DNA of 64,000 nt from Prevotellaceae bacterium (GTDB lineage Bacteria; Bacteroidota; Bacteroidia; Bacteroidales; Bacteroidaceae), in the NCBI GenBank assembly GCA_031262085.1, contig JAISIN010000097.1, positions 1-64,000 on the forward strand, given 5' to 3'. Each line of letters opens with the position of its first letter. The first letter of the stretch is position 1. A program made the translations under genes and the position numbers. The notes beneath the pieces are model-generated. The model was not told the origin of the DNA. It saw nothing but the letters and a program-made list of their open reading frames with translations, and ran no database searches. This document shows, piece by piece, positions 20,960 through 30,900 of this stretch.

Positions 20960-21034
20960 TGGTAGCCCGTGGGGGAATCGAACCCCCCTTTCAAGAATGA
21001 AAATCTTGCGTCCTAACCGATAGACGAACGGGCC
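20960..21034 (-). tRNA. tRNA-Glu (anticodon TTC)
   Basis: On the minus strand this forms a full cloverleaf: acceptor GGCCCGT with ACGGGCT (first pair G-U), anticodon stem CAAGA/TCTTG with loop TTTTCAT giving anticodon TTC, and T-arm GGGGGTTCGATTCCCCC. The 3' CCA is encoded (plus-strand 20960-20962). A -7 box at 21053-21060 precedes it. Confidence 0.97.
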
Positions 21035-21052
21035 ATTCTGATTTTGTGGGTG

Positions 21053-21060
21053 CAAAGGTA
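21053..21060 (-). promoter_or_regulatory. -7 box of tRNA-Glu / rpsT
   Basis: TACCTTTG on the minus strand, 18 bp upstream of the mature tRNA 5' end. It probably drives both the tRNA and rpsT. Confidence 0.7.
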
Positions 21061-21143
21061 GATACTATTTTTTAATTAGCAAACTATTCGCGGAAAAAAT
21101 AGTAGATTTGTCCCTTCTTAGCCACATTCAAGTATTGATATAC

Positions 21144-21872
21144 ATGCTGCAAACTACTCGTGGTGTGGTGCTTCACACCTTAAAATATAGTGATACGACG
21201 CTGATTGTCGATGTCTATACCGAAACGATCGGTCGTGTCTCATTGGCTCTCGCTGCTTCCCGTTCGCGCAAGTCGCCCACGAAGGCGGTGTTGTTTCAGC
21301 CGCTGTCGCTGGTAGAACTGGAGGTGGATATTCGTTCCGGCACTACCTTGCATAGAATAAAGGAGGCGAAATCGGATTATCCGTTCGCCTCCATACCTTT
21401 TGACCCTTATAAGTCTGCCATTGCGCTGTTTGTAGCGGAGTTTCTGTATCGTGCCGTGCGCGAGGAGACAGAGAACCGACCGCTGTTTGCTTATTTGCAA
21501 CACTCTATCGTGTGGTTGGATGCGTGCCGCAGTAGTTTTGCCAATTTCCACTTGGTGTTTCTCATGCGTTTGTCGCGCTTTCTGGGGTTGTATCCCAATC
21601 TGGACGACTTTCATGCGGGTGATTACTTCGATTTGCTAAACGGTTGTTTTACAGCCGACCGTCCGCAGCAACATGCCTTGTATTTGCAGCCCGATGAGGC
21701 GGCGCGGTTGAATCGGTTGATGCGCATGAACTATGAAACGATGCACCTGTTTGTGATGAACCGTGTAGAGCGCAACCGATGTCTCACCATTATCAATGAG
21801 TACTATCGGTTGCATGTACCCAATTTCCCCCTTTTACATTCGCTCGATGTGTTAAGGGAACTGTTTGATTGA
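21144..21872 (+). CDS. recO: DNA repair protein RecO
   Basis: 242 residues. RecO is the RecFOR mediator that helps load RecA on SSB-coated single-stranded DNA. The N-terminal OB-fold pattern is visible ([20 protein letters not shown], then [19 protein letters not shown]), followed by a helical C-terminal half. The ATG at 21144 is preferred to the in-frame TTG at 21108, because a TAnnTTTG-like sequence (TAGATTTG, 21103-21110) overlaps that TTG. It is convergent with the aquaporin gene, 5 bp away. The C-terminus lacks an obvious Cys4 zinc site. Confidence 0.88.
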   Translation: MLQTTRGVVLHTLKYSDTTLIVDVYTETIGRVSLALAASRSRKSPTKAVLFQPLSLVELEVDIRSGTTLHRIKEAKSDYPFASIPFDPYKSAIALFVAEFLYRAVREETENRPLFAYLQHSIVWLDACRSSFANFHLVFLMRLSRFLGLYPNLDDFHAGDYFDLLNGCFTADRPQQHALYLQPDEAARLNRLMRMNYETMHLFVMNRVERNRCLTIINEYYRLHVPNFPLLHSLDVLRELFD

Positions 21873-21877
21873 CGGGT

Positions 21878-22570
21878 TTACTTCTTCTTCTCGTCGCTGC
21901 CAATCAACTTCCATACAGCAGCGCTGCAAGCTGCTCCTACCAGCGGGGCAACGATGAAGAGCCATAGCTGTGTGAGTGCCGTACCGCCTTGAAACAGAGC
22001 CGGACCGATGCTGCGCGCGGGATTAACCGATGTGCCGGTGATAGGGATACATACAATGTGTACCAGCACCAATGTCAAGCCGATAGCAAGACCGGCAAAG
22101 TTGCCTGCACCTCTCTTTTCGTCGGTGCTGCCCAGCACTACCCATACAAAGATGAATGTGAAGACCGCTTCGGCAATGAATGCCTGTAGGGTGGCTCCGT
22201 CGGCGAAGCTGTTGGCACCTGTCGACGTTGCGCCGCCATGTCCGCCGGTAGATACCAGCGCGAAGAGAACGGCTGATCCGATAATGGCGCCGATAACCTG
22301 AAAGATCATGTAACCGGCAGCATCTTTGCCACTCATACGTCCCGAAAGAAATACGCCCAAGGTGATAGCCGGATTGATGTGGCAACCCGATATTCCACCG
22401 ATGGCATACGCCATGGCTACCACTGAAAGACCAAAGGCGAATGCTACGCCCAGTGTTCCTACGCCCGATGCAACGGTTCCTGCTGCGCCGCCTGCTGCGA
22501 ACACAGCGCTACCGCAACCCATCAAAACCAGAACCATGGTTCCAAGCATTTCTGCAATGTACTTTTTCAT
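21878..22570 (-). CDS. aqpZ: Aquaporin (MIP family, AqpZ-like)
   Basis: This 230-residue, six-helix channel has both NPA boxes: CHINPAITLG near 63-72 and TSVNPARSIGPALF near 181-194, the second with the selectivity-filter Arg after NPA. The overall motif spacing and short N-terminus fit water-selective AqpZ better than glycerol facilitators, but this is not decisive. It is monocistronic by appearance, with an AT-rich leader and no clear -7 box. Confidence 0.85.
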   Translation of the reverse strand: MKKYIAEMLGTMVLVLMGCGSAVFAAGGAAGTVASGVGTLGVAFAFGLSVVAMAYAIGGISGCHINPAITLGVFLSGRMSGKDAAGYMIFQVIGAIIGSAVLFALVSTGGHGGATSTGANSFADGATLQAFIAEAVFTFIFVWVVLGSTDEKRGAGNFAGLAIGLTLVLVHIVCIPITGTSVNPARSIGPALFQGGTALTQLWLFIVAPLVGAACSAAVWKLIGSDEKKK

Positions 22571-22686
22571 ACTTAATTGTTATTTGATTGTTAAACGTGT
22601 TTATTGAAATATGCGCACGGCATCGCTATGAGAGAGAACAATTATCAAATGATTTTGTTGACCGCCTTTGCTAATATTTACGTGGA

Positions 22687-23934
22687 TTAATAAGGGTATT
22701 TACCATCGGTTGCCCCACGCATCAATGCTTGCAGCAGTTGGGTATCGGCAACGGTACAAGAGGTGCGGTCTATCAGGGGGGTGCCCATGTTCCAGCAGAA
22801 AGGTACCATGCCATGGTTCTTGGCTTCGCGGGTCACGATTTCGTTGAAGTAGGCACGCGAGGCGAGGTGTGTCTCTAATTCCTTGCCGGTGAGGGTGAGT
22901 CGGTCGACAGCGCCATACTCTCCCAGTACGACCGGAATGCCTTTGTCGGTAAACTGCGCTTTTACTTTGGCAAACTGCTGCATCAGATAATCCTCTTCTT
23001 GCAGGGTGGCGTTGCGGTCGGAACCCGGTATATGGTAGGCTGCCCCCCAAAAGTAAAACATCCTGCCCCAGTCTGCATCTTCGGTCAAGCCGCAGAACTG
23101 CCAAGGGGCGTAGTAGTGTACCTCTGCCATCAGGCGGTTGGGAACGACGTCGGCGGGCATTTCTCCTAAAAGTGCATCGGTCTTGTCGATGTCGGTATTG
23201 GGACCTTGCACAATGAGGGTGCGGTAGTAGTTTTTGCCGCCGGTGGTGCGCACGGCGTCCACAAAAGTCTGCTCGTAGCTCTTTAGCACAACCATTTGGG
23301 CGGCATCTGTCACATTCGGCTCGTTGCAGCCGGCAAAGAGCAGCCGTTCGTCGTAGTTGCGAAAGGTGGTGGCTATCTGTGTCCAGTATGCTTTCTGCTT
23401 GCGGTTGTTTACATCTTGCTTGTCGGGGGTGCAGTTCTCTTCTAACCAACCGCCGTCCCAGTGTATATTGATAATGGTGTAGAGGTTGGCATTCATGCAG
23501 TAATCTACTACCTCCTTGACGCGCGCCATCCACTTGGCGTCGATGGTGTAATCGCTTCCGGTAGCGTAAGCATTCCATGCGCAGGGGATGCGGATGGCAT
23601 TAAACCCTGCCTGCTTCACGGCATCGATCAATGCCTGCGTGGTTGGGGGGTTGCCCCATGCCGTTTCGCCACCGGTCGCTTCGAGCGTGTTGTAGAGGTT
23701 CCATCCGATGGTGATCTTTGCTGCCAGCGCAGAGGCGTTACTTTCCATGCCGGTGTTGTCGGGCGTTACGTCGGGGACGATGGTGACCGGCGGGTCGGAT
23801 GGTTCGGGATCAACCGGTGTTTCGGGAACGACCGGATCCGGTTCGGTGTTGTCGGGATTACTGCCCCCACAAGCTAACGTCAGAAACGGTAACAGTATGG
23901 CTGCGAGTATACAGTTCTTTGGTGAGAGCTTCAT
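22687..23934 (-). CDS. GH5-family glycoside hydrolase lipoprotein (endoglucanase-like)
   Basis: About 415 residues. The start at 23934 gives a lipoprotein signal (lipobox LTLAC); an upstream in-frame ATG at 23976 would spoil it. A Pro/Asp/Glu-rich linker of about 40 residues follows. The catalytic domain is clan GH-A, family 5: GWNLYNTLEA at the start, FNAIRIPCAWN, acid/base Glu in FAGCNEPN and nucleophile Glu in VLGEYGA. It is predicted to be surface- or periplasm-anchored, cutting a beta-glucan-type polymer. No SusC/SusD pair is adjacent, so it is not part of a visible polysaccharide utilisation locus. Confidence 0.85.
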   Translation of the reverse strand: MKLSPKNCILAAILLPFLTLACGGSNPDNTEPDPVVPETPVDPEPSDPPVTIVPDVTPDNTGMESNASALAAKITIGWNLYNTLEATGGETAWGNPPTTQALIDAVKQAGFNAIRIPCAWNAYATGSDYTIDAKWMARVKEVVDYCMNANLYTIINIHWDGGWLEENCTPDKQDVNNRKQKAYWTQIATTFRNYDERLLFAGCNEPNVTDAAQMVVLKSYEQTFVDAVRTTGGKNYYRTLIVQGPNTDIDKTDALLGEMPADVVPNRLMAEVHYYAPWQFCGLTEDADWGRMFYFWGAAYHIPGSDRNATLQEEDYLMQQFAKVKAQFTDKGIPVVLGEYGAVDRLTLTGKELETHLASRAYFNEIVTREAKNHGMVPFCWNMGTPLIDRTSCTVADTQLLQALMRGATDGKYPY

Positions 23935-23963
23935 GACGTGTGACTTGTGCGATGAATTCCACA

Positions 23964-25571
23964 TTACATTCCCCATACGGTGATGATTCGCCCGTGATAG
24001 GTTTCTCTGCGGTGCCAGATCTTTTTACTCCACGTGGCACTCTTGTCGCGGTTAAATAGGATGAAGTGTCCCTCGGCATGGGGGGCAGCTTTGTCCATGT
24101 ATGCCGATGTTTGCTCCAGCCCGAGTTCGATGGTTTTGGGTACGCTGGCGCGCTTGATTTTCAACTCTAAGACGATGTATTGAACGGGACCGTCGTAGCC
24201 GTCGGTCAGTGGCTTGCGAATAAGCAGGTCGGTACGTCCGCGTCCCAGTCCGTATTCGCGGTCGATGTAGCCACCGCCGTTGATAATTCGTTGCAGGAAG
24301 GCTTGGAGCAGGAGTTGCGGAGCGCTCTCGCGGTAGTCGAATCGCTCTATCCACGAATCGCCGTTTTGACGGAAGAATTGCTGGAAGTCGAGCAACAGCT
24401 TTTCCATGTTGAGACTGTTGTCGGGGTTCATATACCAGGCAGGCTGTTGAAGCAGCGTTTGTTGGCGCGCCCAAGTCAGTTCGCGGGGGATGATTTCTTT
24501 ATAGATGCCATTGGCGATACGCAAGGGTTTGTCGCGTACTATCAATCCCAGGTCCACTACATACTGTATGTCGTCTTCTTTAAGTAGTTCTTCTACCTCA
24601 CCGTCTTCGTTGGCAAGGATGGGATCGATGACGTTGCGTACACGCTCTTCGCGCAGTTTGTCGATCAGAATATCGATATGTGTCTCACGGCGATAGATGA
24701 TGTTCTCTCGGGCGCGAAATAGCATTTCACGAGTGATGCGGATAGAGCGGTCGCGGTTTTCGACCATTCTGCTTGTCACTTCGTAGCCCAATGCATTGAC
24801 TAACCACGGTTGTCCTTCGGTGGATTCCCAGACCATGGGGAAGCAGGCTTCGTCGAACACCTGTCCGGTGGCTTCAGTGTGCTGCATGTAGAGTTCGTGA
24901 ATCTCTTCCTTGGAGAAGTTGCCTAGTCGGAGCGATTCGGCTTTGATGTTGAATGCCGAACCGCCGGTGATAATGTCTTGATTGGAGAGCACGATACGAT
25001 AGTCGCGCACGTCGCGTACGCCACAGAGAATGACGGATTGCGGGAAAGCAGCGGGACGATTGTTGTATCCGCTACGTATCTGGCGTAGCACGCTCACAAG
25101 CGAATCGCCGACAAGCGCATCTATCTCGTCGATAAGAACTACCAACGGACGGTCGAGCGCCCGACTAAGACGCGACAAATAGCCGGATAACAAAGCGCTG
25201 ACAGGCACTTGGGCGATGGTCTCTTCTCTAACGAGATTGGGCAGTTCATCGCCGATAATCAGGCTTAGCCCATCACAAAGGTTACTCACCACATTCCGAG
25301 TTACCTCTTCCTTCTCATTGCGATACGCTTGCCCTTCTTCCACATTGACATACACGGCGTAATAACGTCCCTGCTTGTTCAAGTAGTCGCGTAGCGCCAG
25401 CAGACACGAGGTCTTGCCTGTCTGTCGCGGGGCATGGAGCACAAAGTACTTTCCGTACTCAATCAGCGATTCTATCCCCTCGAGACTGAAGCGTGTCAAC
25501 GGGTCTACATGGTAATGTATCTTGGGTTTGATAGGTCCCGCCGTATTAAAGATTCTCGCTATGGTTTCCAT
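23964..25571 (-). CDS. AAA ATPase with C-terminal PD-(D/E)XK-like domain
   Basis: 535 residues. The P-loop APRQTGKTS (near 48-56) and Walker B LVVLIDEIDAL (near 143-153) mark a STAND/AAA-type NTPase. Near the C-terminus GRGRTDLLIR followed by YIVLELKIKR is a PD-(D/E)XK nuclease-like signature. Related multi-copy ATPases are common in Bacteroidales; their role is not established. A TATCTTTG promoter lies at 25601-25608. The GH5 gene begins 29 bp downstream of its stop. It resembles the partial protein at 1-915 in architecture, though not closely in motif detail. Confidence 0.85.
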   Translation of the reverse strand: METIARIFNTAGPIKPKIHYHVDPLTRFSLEGIESLIEYGKYFVLHAPRQTGKTSCLLALRDYLNKQGRYYAVYVNVEEGQAYRNEKEEVTRNVVSNLCDGLSLIIGDELPNLVREETIAQVPVSALLSGYLSRLSRALDRPLVVLIDEIDALVGDSLVSVLRQIRSGYNNRPAAFPQSVILCGVRDVRDYRIVLSNQDIITGGSAFNIKAESLRLGNFSKEEIHELYMQHTEATGQVFDEACFPMVWESTEGQPWLVNALGYEVTSRMVENRDRSIRITREMLFRARENIIYRRETHIDILIDKLREERVRNVIDPILANEDGEVEELLKEDDIQYVVDLGLIVRDKPLRIANGIYKEIIPRELTWARQQTLLQQPAWYMNPDNSLNMEKLLLDFQQFFRQNGDSWIERFDYRESAPQLLLQAFLQRIINGGGYIDREYGLGRGRTDLLIRKPLTDGYDGPVQYIVLELKIKRASVPKTIELGLEQTSAYMDKAAPHAEGHFILFNRDKSATWSKKIWHRRETYHGRIITVWGM

Positions 25572-25600
25572 AAATTGTTCACTATTAAAAAGTTTGGTGG

Positions 25601-25608
25601 CAAAGATA
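25601..25608 (-). promoter_or_regulatory. -7 box of the AAA/PD-(D/E)XK gene
   Basis: TATCTTTG on the minus strand, 30 bp upstream of the ATG, with a TTG around 20 nt further upstream. Confidence 0.65.
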
Positions 25609-25639
25609 GTTTTTATGTTCTAATAAAACCAATAATTAC

Positions 25640-25774
25640 CAAACGAATCGGGGTAACCGCATCAAATCTAATGTGGCTTGGCGGATAGTCAGCGTATAGG
25701 CTTCGCCGGTCGTTGGTTCAGCCCGTAATGCTATTCGTATTAGATTTGATGCGGTTGCCCTGCAAACGAATTGG
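25640..25774. repeat. MITE-like inverted-repeat element with flanking direct repeats
   Basis: A 21-bp sequence (25652-25672) is repeated inverted at 25739-25759 with one mismatch, enclosing 66 bp. The outside is flanked by CAAACGAATCGG (25640-25651) and CAAACGAATTGG (25763-25774), 11 of 12 identical and in direct orientation, as a target-site duplication would be. The same 21-mer recurs at 56932-56952. No transposase is encoded. Confidence 0.6.
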
Positions 25775-26414
25775 TGAATAAGTAGTGGAATGAGCCGACT
25801 ATTGATTCAGCTCTTAGCAATTGACAGAATATAATTACTTCCGTTAAATAGTTTCATTCTAAATAGTCGCATAGCGTGAAACTTAATCTACATCGAGCCT
25901 GCAGCTCTAAAATGTTACATGGACAACAAAAAATGATACGTGGAGAACAATACTTAAACGAACAAAATATTTGTATTACCATTAAATATTCGTAACCGAA
26001 CCACACACCCGAATGAAAGGAAATAACGTCGTAACGAATCTATTTGCTTTCACCAGAAAATGCTATTAGTCAGATTGTTGCAACAAAAAATGAAAAAGTG
26101 AAAGCAAAAACACATCAATGATTAGTGGGTATAAGCGTATGATACGAAGATAAATACACATAAATGCCTATATTTATCAATAACGGCCATCGTAAACAGT
26201 TGAATAATCTATCATATTATTGTATCTGATGAATGATTTTAGCGAACAAGAGGGGTGTATGGAAGAATGTTGCGGGGTAGGTGAAAGCCGGTGAAAGCGG
26301 TAAGAAGAAATTTTGTGTTAATAAATGTGGATTGTATCATGACGAGAAAATTGAAAAAATGAAAAATGAGAGTTGAAAATCAACTTTCTGAAAATGTACG
26401 TAAGTATTGATGTG

Positions 26415-26540
26415 GGTAAACTCTCTTACGGAAGACAGCTCGCTCTGATACAGGCGACAATTCACAGGCGCCGAGGCATTAGCTCACACGTGCAGGGACG
26501 TCAGTTCGCACTTGTACGGACGGAAGCGTACGTATGAAGG
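26415..26540. repeat. Degenerate 22-bp-period tandem array
   Basis: Consecutive 22-bp blocks start at 26415, 26437, 26459, 26481 and 26503, then a partial one at 26525. Blocks 4 and 5 agree at 15 of 22 positions; others at about 12. The shared pattern is roughly AGYTCRC...ACGGACG. The period equals that of the arrays at 5700 and 49938, though the sequence has diverged. Confidence 0.5.
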
Positions 26541-26559
26541 GATGTTCTCCGAAAAATCT

Positions 26560-26586
26560 CCCTTTCATCTGCTGCAGATGAAAGGG
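26560..26586 (-). terminator. Perfect 13-bp-arm palindrome at the end of the efflux operon
   Basis: CCCTTTCATCTGC and GCAGATGAAAGGG flank a single T, 35 bp past the tolC-like stop. On the minus strand it is followed by AGATTTTTC, a short T-run, so a terminator for the efflux operon is likely. Confidence 0.6.
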
Positions 26587-26620
26587 TCATATCAATCTTA
26601 TCTCCTAAAGTTCCGCGTTA

Positions 26621-27949
26621 CTATAGATACTCCGTTACCCTGCCGCTGATTTGCAGCAGTGATATTTCGCACATTTTGGTATCGTACTCGGCAGAGAGAA
26701 TACGTTCTTCGGCATCGAGGAGGCTCTTTTGTGCTTCGCGCATTTCGATACCCGAAAGATTTCCCAGCATGTAGCGTTCCATGGCAATCTCGTAGTTTTC
26801 GCGGGCAGAGACTAAGTTCTGTCGTTCTAACTTCAGCAGTTCGAGGTTGTTTTGGTAGGCTTGCCACAGGTTGGTGAGGTCGGCACGGAGCGAGAGTTCG
26901 AGTTGTTCTTGCTGTAACCGGGCATTTTCGATGTTGATGCGCGCATTGCGTCGCTGCTGCTTACGTTTGCCGTCGAAGAGGTTAAATCCGACGGTTACGC
27001 CGACGGTTCCCCGAAGGTTTTTCCTGTTGGCAGTTTGCGGGTTGTTGCCGTTGCTATAATCGTTGTAGGTATATCCGTAGCCGCCGTTTAAACGCAGGTA
27101 GGGATAATCGCGCGACATCACCTTCTTGTAATCTAATCGGGCGAGGGTGTTGTTTTGTGCAGCCCGTATCAGCGAAGCGTTGGTTTGTTCGGTGGAGTTC
27201 CACAGGTCATCGAAGAGTAGGTTGGCAGAGACATCTATCAACGTGTCGGAGATGGTGAAGGGCTGGTCGACATCGGCTATCGCCATTAGTTCGTTGAGTT
27301 GGATGCGCGAGGTGTGGAGCGATTCTTGCTGCCTCATGTACTGTGCGCTGTCGGCGTTGAAATCGACTTTGGCTTGCTGGTAATCCAAGCGGGAAAAGTT
27401 ACCGATGTGGTATCGCTCCTCGACAATGCGCAACCGCTCTTTAGAGAGCGATACGGCATAGCGGAAGTTTTTCAGGCGAATCTTGTGTTGCACATAATTG
27501 TAGTATTCGGCAGTGATGTTGGCAATCAGATCCTCCACGGCGATGCGGGTGTTGGTTTCGCCCTGCCGCTCCAACTCCTTGAGGCGTTTGTATTCGGAGG
27601 TGATATTGAATCCGTCGAAGATGGTCCAGTTCAGGTTCACTCCTACGTTCATGGTTTGGTCGAAGGCACCGTTGACTGTGTTGACGTCGCCGGTACGTAA
27701 CTTGGTATCTGTATCGTCTACCGACCCTGTATAGCTGCCCGACAATGCGAGTGTGGGTAGAGCACCGGCATTGGCAAGGGTGGCATTGTTCTTGGAAACC
27801 TGCTCGTCGTTGCGGGTAAGACGGAGCGCATAGTTGTTCTCCAATCCTGTTTCCAAACACGATTTCAGGGTATAGGTCTGTTGTGCCTGCACCGGATGTG
27901 TCCAAGCAAGTACAAGACCGGCGCTTATATATAATAAGGTGTGCTTCAT
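26621..27949 (-). CDS. TolC-family outer membrane efflux channel
   Basis: About 442 residues. Starting at the ATG at 27949 gives a clean Sec signal peptide (MKHTLLYISAGLVLAW, cleaved near VQAQ). Two repeated TolC halves are visible, with long helical stretches such as NITAEYYNYVQHKIRLKNF and RADLTNLWQAYQNNLELLK. It forms the outer membrane duct of the tripartite pump. It is the third and last gene of the operon after the MFP and RND genes, with a 34-bp gap. Confidence 0.9.
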   Translation of the reverse strand: MKHTLLYISAGLVLAWTHPVQAQQTYTLKSCLETGLENNYALRLTRNDEQVSKNNATLANAGALPTLALSGSYTGSVDDTDTKLRTGDVNTVNGAFDQTMNVGVNLNWTIFDGFNITSEYKRLKELERQGETNTRIAVEDLIANITAEYYNYVQHKIRLKNFRYAVSLSKERLRIVEERYHIGNFSRLDYQQAKVDFNADSAQYMRQQESLHTSRIQLNELMAIADVDQPFTISDTLIDVSANLLFDDLWNSTEQTNASLIRAAQNNTLARLDYKKVMSRDYPYLRLNGGYGYTYNDYSNGNNPQTANRKNLRGTVGVTVGFNLFDGKRKQQRRNARINIENARLQQEQLELSLRADLTNLWQAYQNNLELLKLERQNLVSARENYEIAMERYMLGNLSGIEMREAQKSLLDAEERILSAEYDTKMCEISLLQISGRVTEYL

Positions 27950-27983
27950 ATTGTCAATCTCCATATCATCTGTTTATAAAGGC

Positions 27984-30900
27984 TTACTTTTTCGGTTTGA
28001 TTGGCGCCTGTCGGTTGGTCGACACATAGCTGTAGATGGCAGGAACGATGAACATGGTCAGGAACGTCGACACCAACATGCCTCCGGCTACCGACACGCC
28101 CATGGCGATGCGTTGGTTGCATCCCTCTCCCGTAGCGAATGCCAGCGGCAGGATGCCCAGAATGGTCGAGGCGCTGGTCATCAGGATGGGGCGCAGGCGT
28201 TGGAGCGAGGCGTCGCGGATGGCTTGCATCTTGTCTTCGCCCGCCTCTTGCTTCTGGTTGGCAAACTCCACGATGAGGATGCCGTTCTTCGCCACCAATC
28301 CGATGAGCATAATGATGCCGATCTGACTGAAGATGTTCATCGTGATGCCCGAGAAGAACATAAATACCAGTGCGCCCGTGATGGCGAGCGGCACGGTGAA
28401 CATGACGATGAGCGGGTCTTTGAAGCTCTCGAACTGTGCCGCAAGGATGAGGTAGATGAGGAAGATGGCAAGTACGAAGGCAAACATCAGGCTGGAGGAG
28501 CTTTCGCGATACTCTTTCGAGTCGCCAGCCAAGGCGGTGCGGAAGGTGTCGTCGAGGGTCTCTTTGGCTATCTTGTCCATCTCGTCGAGTCCTTGTCCGA
28601 TGGTCTTACCCGCTGCCAGTCCGGCAGAGACGGTGGCTGCCACGAAGCGGTTGTAGCGGTAGAGCTGCGGCGGGGCAATGCCGCTGGTCAGGTCGATGAG
28701 GTTGTCGAGCTGCACCATCTCCCCTTTGTTGCTGCGGATGTAGATGCCCTTGAGGTCGGCAGGCTTGTTGCGTTGCTGGCGATTGATTTCGCCCAATATC
28801 TCATACTGCTTGCCGTTCATGTAGAAGTAGCCCATACGCTGTCCGCTCAGTCCGTATTGCAGGGTCTGGGCGATGTTGCGGGTGTTGACCCCCATGGTGC
28901 TTGCCTTGTCGCGGTTGATGTTGATGCGCGCTTCGGGCTTGCTGAACTTGAGGTTGACGTCTGCCATCTGGAAGACGGGGTTGTCGTTTACCTTCGCCAT
29001 GAAGACGGGGAGTATCTCTTGGAGCTTCTCGATGTTGGTGGCTTGCAGCACGTACTGCACCGGCATACCGCCGCGTCGTCCGCCGAACGAAGTGGATTGC
29101 TGTACGAAGGCACGCGCCTTGGTCTTGCCGCGCACGGCTTGGGTAATCTCTTCGGCTACCTGCATCTGCGTGTAATCGCGATCCTGCATATCCTTGAGTG
29201 TAATCTGCACGCTGCCGCTGCTTCCCCAGACGCGTGCCGTCACCGCTTCGGCATCGGGAATGATGGAATCGACCAGCAGGTTAAGGTCTTCTACGTAGTC
29301 GCGCATGTACTCATACGTCACGCCCTCCGGTCCGGTGGTGTTGACGTTGATGCGCGAACGGTCTTCGAGCGGCGCCATCTCCGAGGGGATGGTGTTCCAC
29401 AGGTAGACGATGGTCAGAATCGCGGCTGCCACGATGGGGTAGGTGAGCCAGCGTTTGTTCAGGAATGCATTCAGAGAAGCACTGTAGATGCGGTTCATCC
29501 CGTCGAAGAACGGCTCGGTCTTGGCGTAGAACCATCCCTTCTTCTCGCGCCGTATCAGCAGCTTGGTGGCAAGCATGGGGGTGAAGGTGAGCGCCACGAA
29601 CGAGGAGATAAGTACCGACCCCGACACCACGATGCTGAACTCGCGGAAGAGTCTGCCGGTGATGCCTTCCATAAAGACGATGGGGAAGAATACTGCCACC
29701 AGCGTGATGGTGGTCGAGATGACGGCGAAGAAGATCTCTTTGGCACCTTCGATGCCTGCCTCCTTGGGGGGCATGCCCCGCTCGATTCGCACATAGATGT
29801 TCTCGGTCATTACGATGGCGTCGTCGACCACCAAGCCCACCGAGAGCACCACCGCCAACATCGAGAGCACGTTGATGGAAAAGCCTGCCAAGTACATCAC
29901 AAAGAAAGCGCCGATGAGCGACACTGGGATCACGATGACCGGCACCAGCGTCACGCGCCAGTCGCGCAGGAAGAGGAAGATGATGATGATTACGAGCACG
30001 AACGCTTCATAGACGGTGCTCTCCACCTCGGCGATGGACGAGCGGATGAAGCGCGTGTTGTCGAAGCCGTAGGAGTAGCGCACATCTTCGGGCAGGTCTT
30101 TTTTCATCTGCTCCATGCGTTGATAGACGGCGTCGGCAATCTCGATGTGGTTGGCGCCGGGCTGGGGCACTACCACGACGGATACCATCGGCACGCCGTT
30201 GATCTTCATGTAGCTCTTGATGTCTGCCGGACCCAGCTCGGCGCGTCCGATGTCGCTGAAGCGAATGATGCGTCCGCCGTCTTCGCGCAGAATCACGTTG
30301 TTAAACTCTTCGGCGGTGTGCATCAAGCCAAGGGTGCGGATGGAGAGTTCGACGGTATTACCCTCGATACTTCCCGAGGGGAGTTCGACATTCTCGGCGT
30401 CGATGGCATTCTTTACGTCGATGGGGGTGATGCCGTAGCCTGCCATCTTGATGGGGTCGAGCCACAGGCGCATGGAGTAGCGCTTCTCGCCCCAGATGCT
30501 GACGCTACTTACGTCGGAGATGGTTTGGAGTTGCTCCTTGACGGTCAGGTCGGCAATCTCGCTCAGCTCCAAAAGGGGTCGCTGGTCGCTTTGCAACGCC
30601 ACCATCAGGATGGGGGTCGCGTCGGCATCGGCTTTCGACACGGTGGGCGGGTCGCAGTCGCGCGGCAGGAAGCGTTGGGCGCGCGACACCTTGTCGCGCA
30701 CGTCGTTGGCAGCTGTCTCGAGGTCGACCGAGAGTTCAAACTCCACCGTGATGCGTGAGTTGCCATACGAGCTGACGCTGGTCAGAGAGCGGATGCCCGG
30801 TATGCCATTCACGTTCTGCTCGATCGGCTCGGTAATCTGATTCTCGATCACGTCGGCATTGGCGCCCGGATAGGAGCACGACACGGAGATGATGGGATTG

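Larger units (their letters stand above)
25572..26620. other. Gene-free, AT-rich, repeat-bearing interval
   Basis: About 1 kb without a credible coding region on either strand. It holds the promoter of the AAA gene (25601-25608), a MITE-like inverted-repeat element (25640-25774), about 640 bp of AT-rich sequence in which I see nothing definable, a degenerate 22-bp-period tandem array (26415-26540), and a perfect palindrome (26560-26586) next to the end of the efflux operon. Confidence 0.7.

Noticed and set aside
22687..23934. Polysaccharide utilisation locus around the GH5 gene
   Set aside because: No SusC/SusD pair, regulator or further glycosidase lies next to it.
25775..26400. Hidden gene or structured RNA in the AT-rich interval
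   Set aside because: No ORF of credible length, no promoter-terminator pair and no strong stem was found by eye.
27939..30758. Long plus-strand ORF of 939 codons opposite the RND gene
   Set aside because: It is antisense to a clear AcrB-family gene; its His/Asp/Val-rich composition reflects the codon pattern of the real gene.
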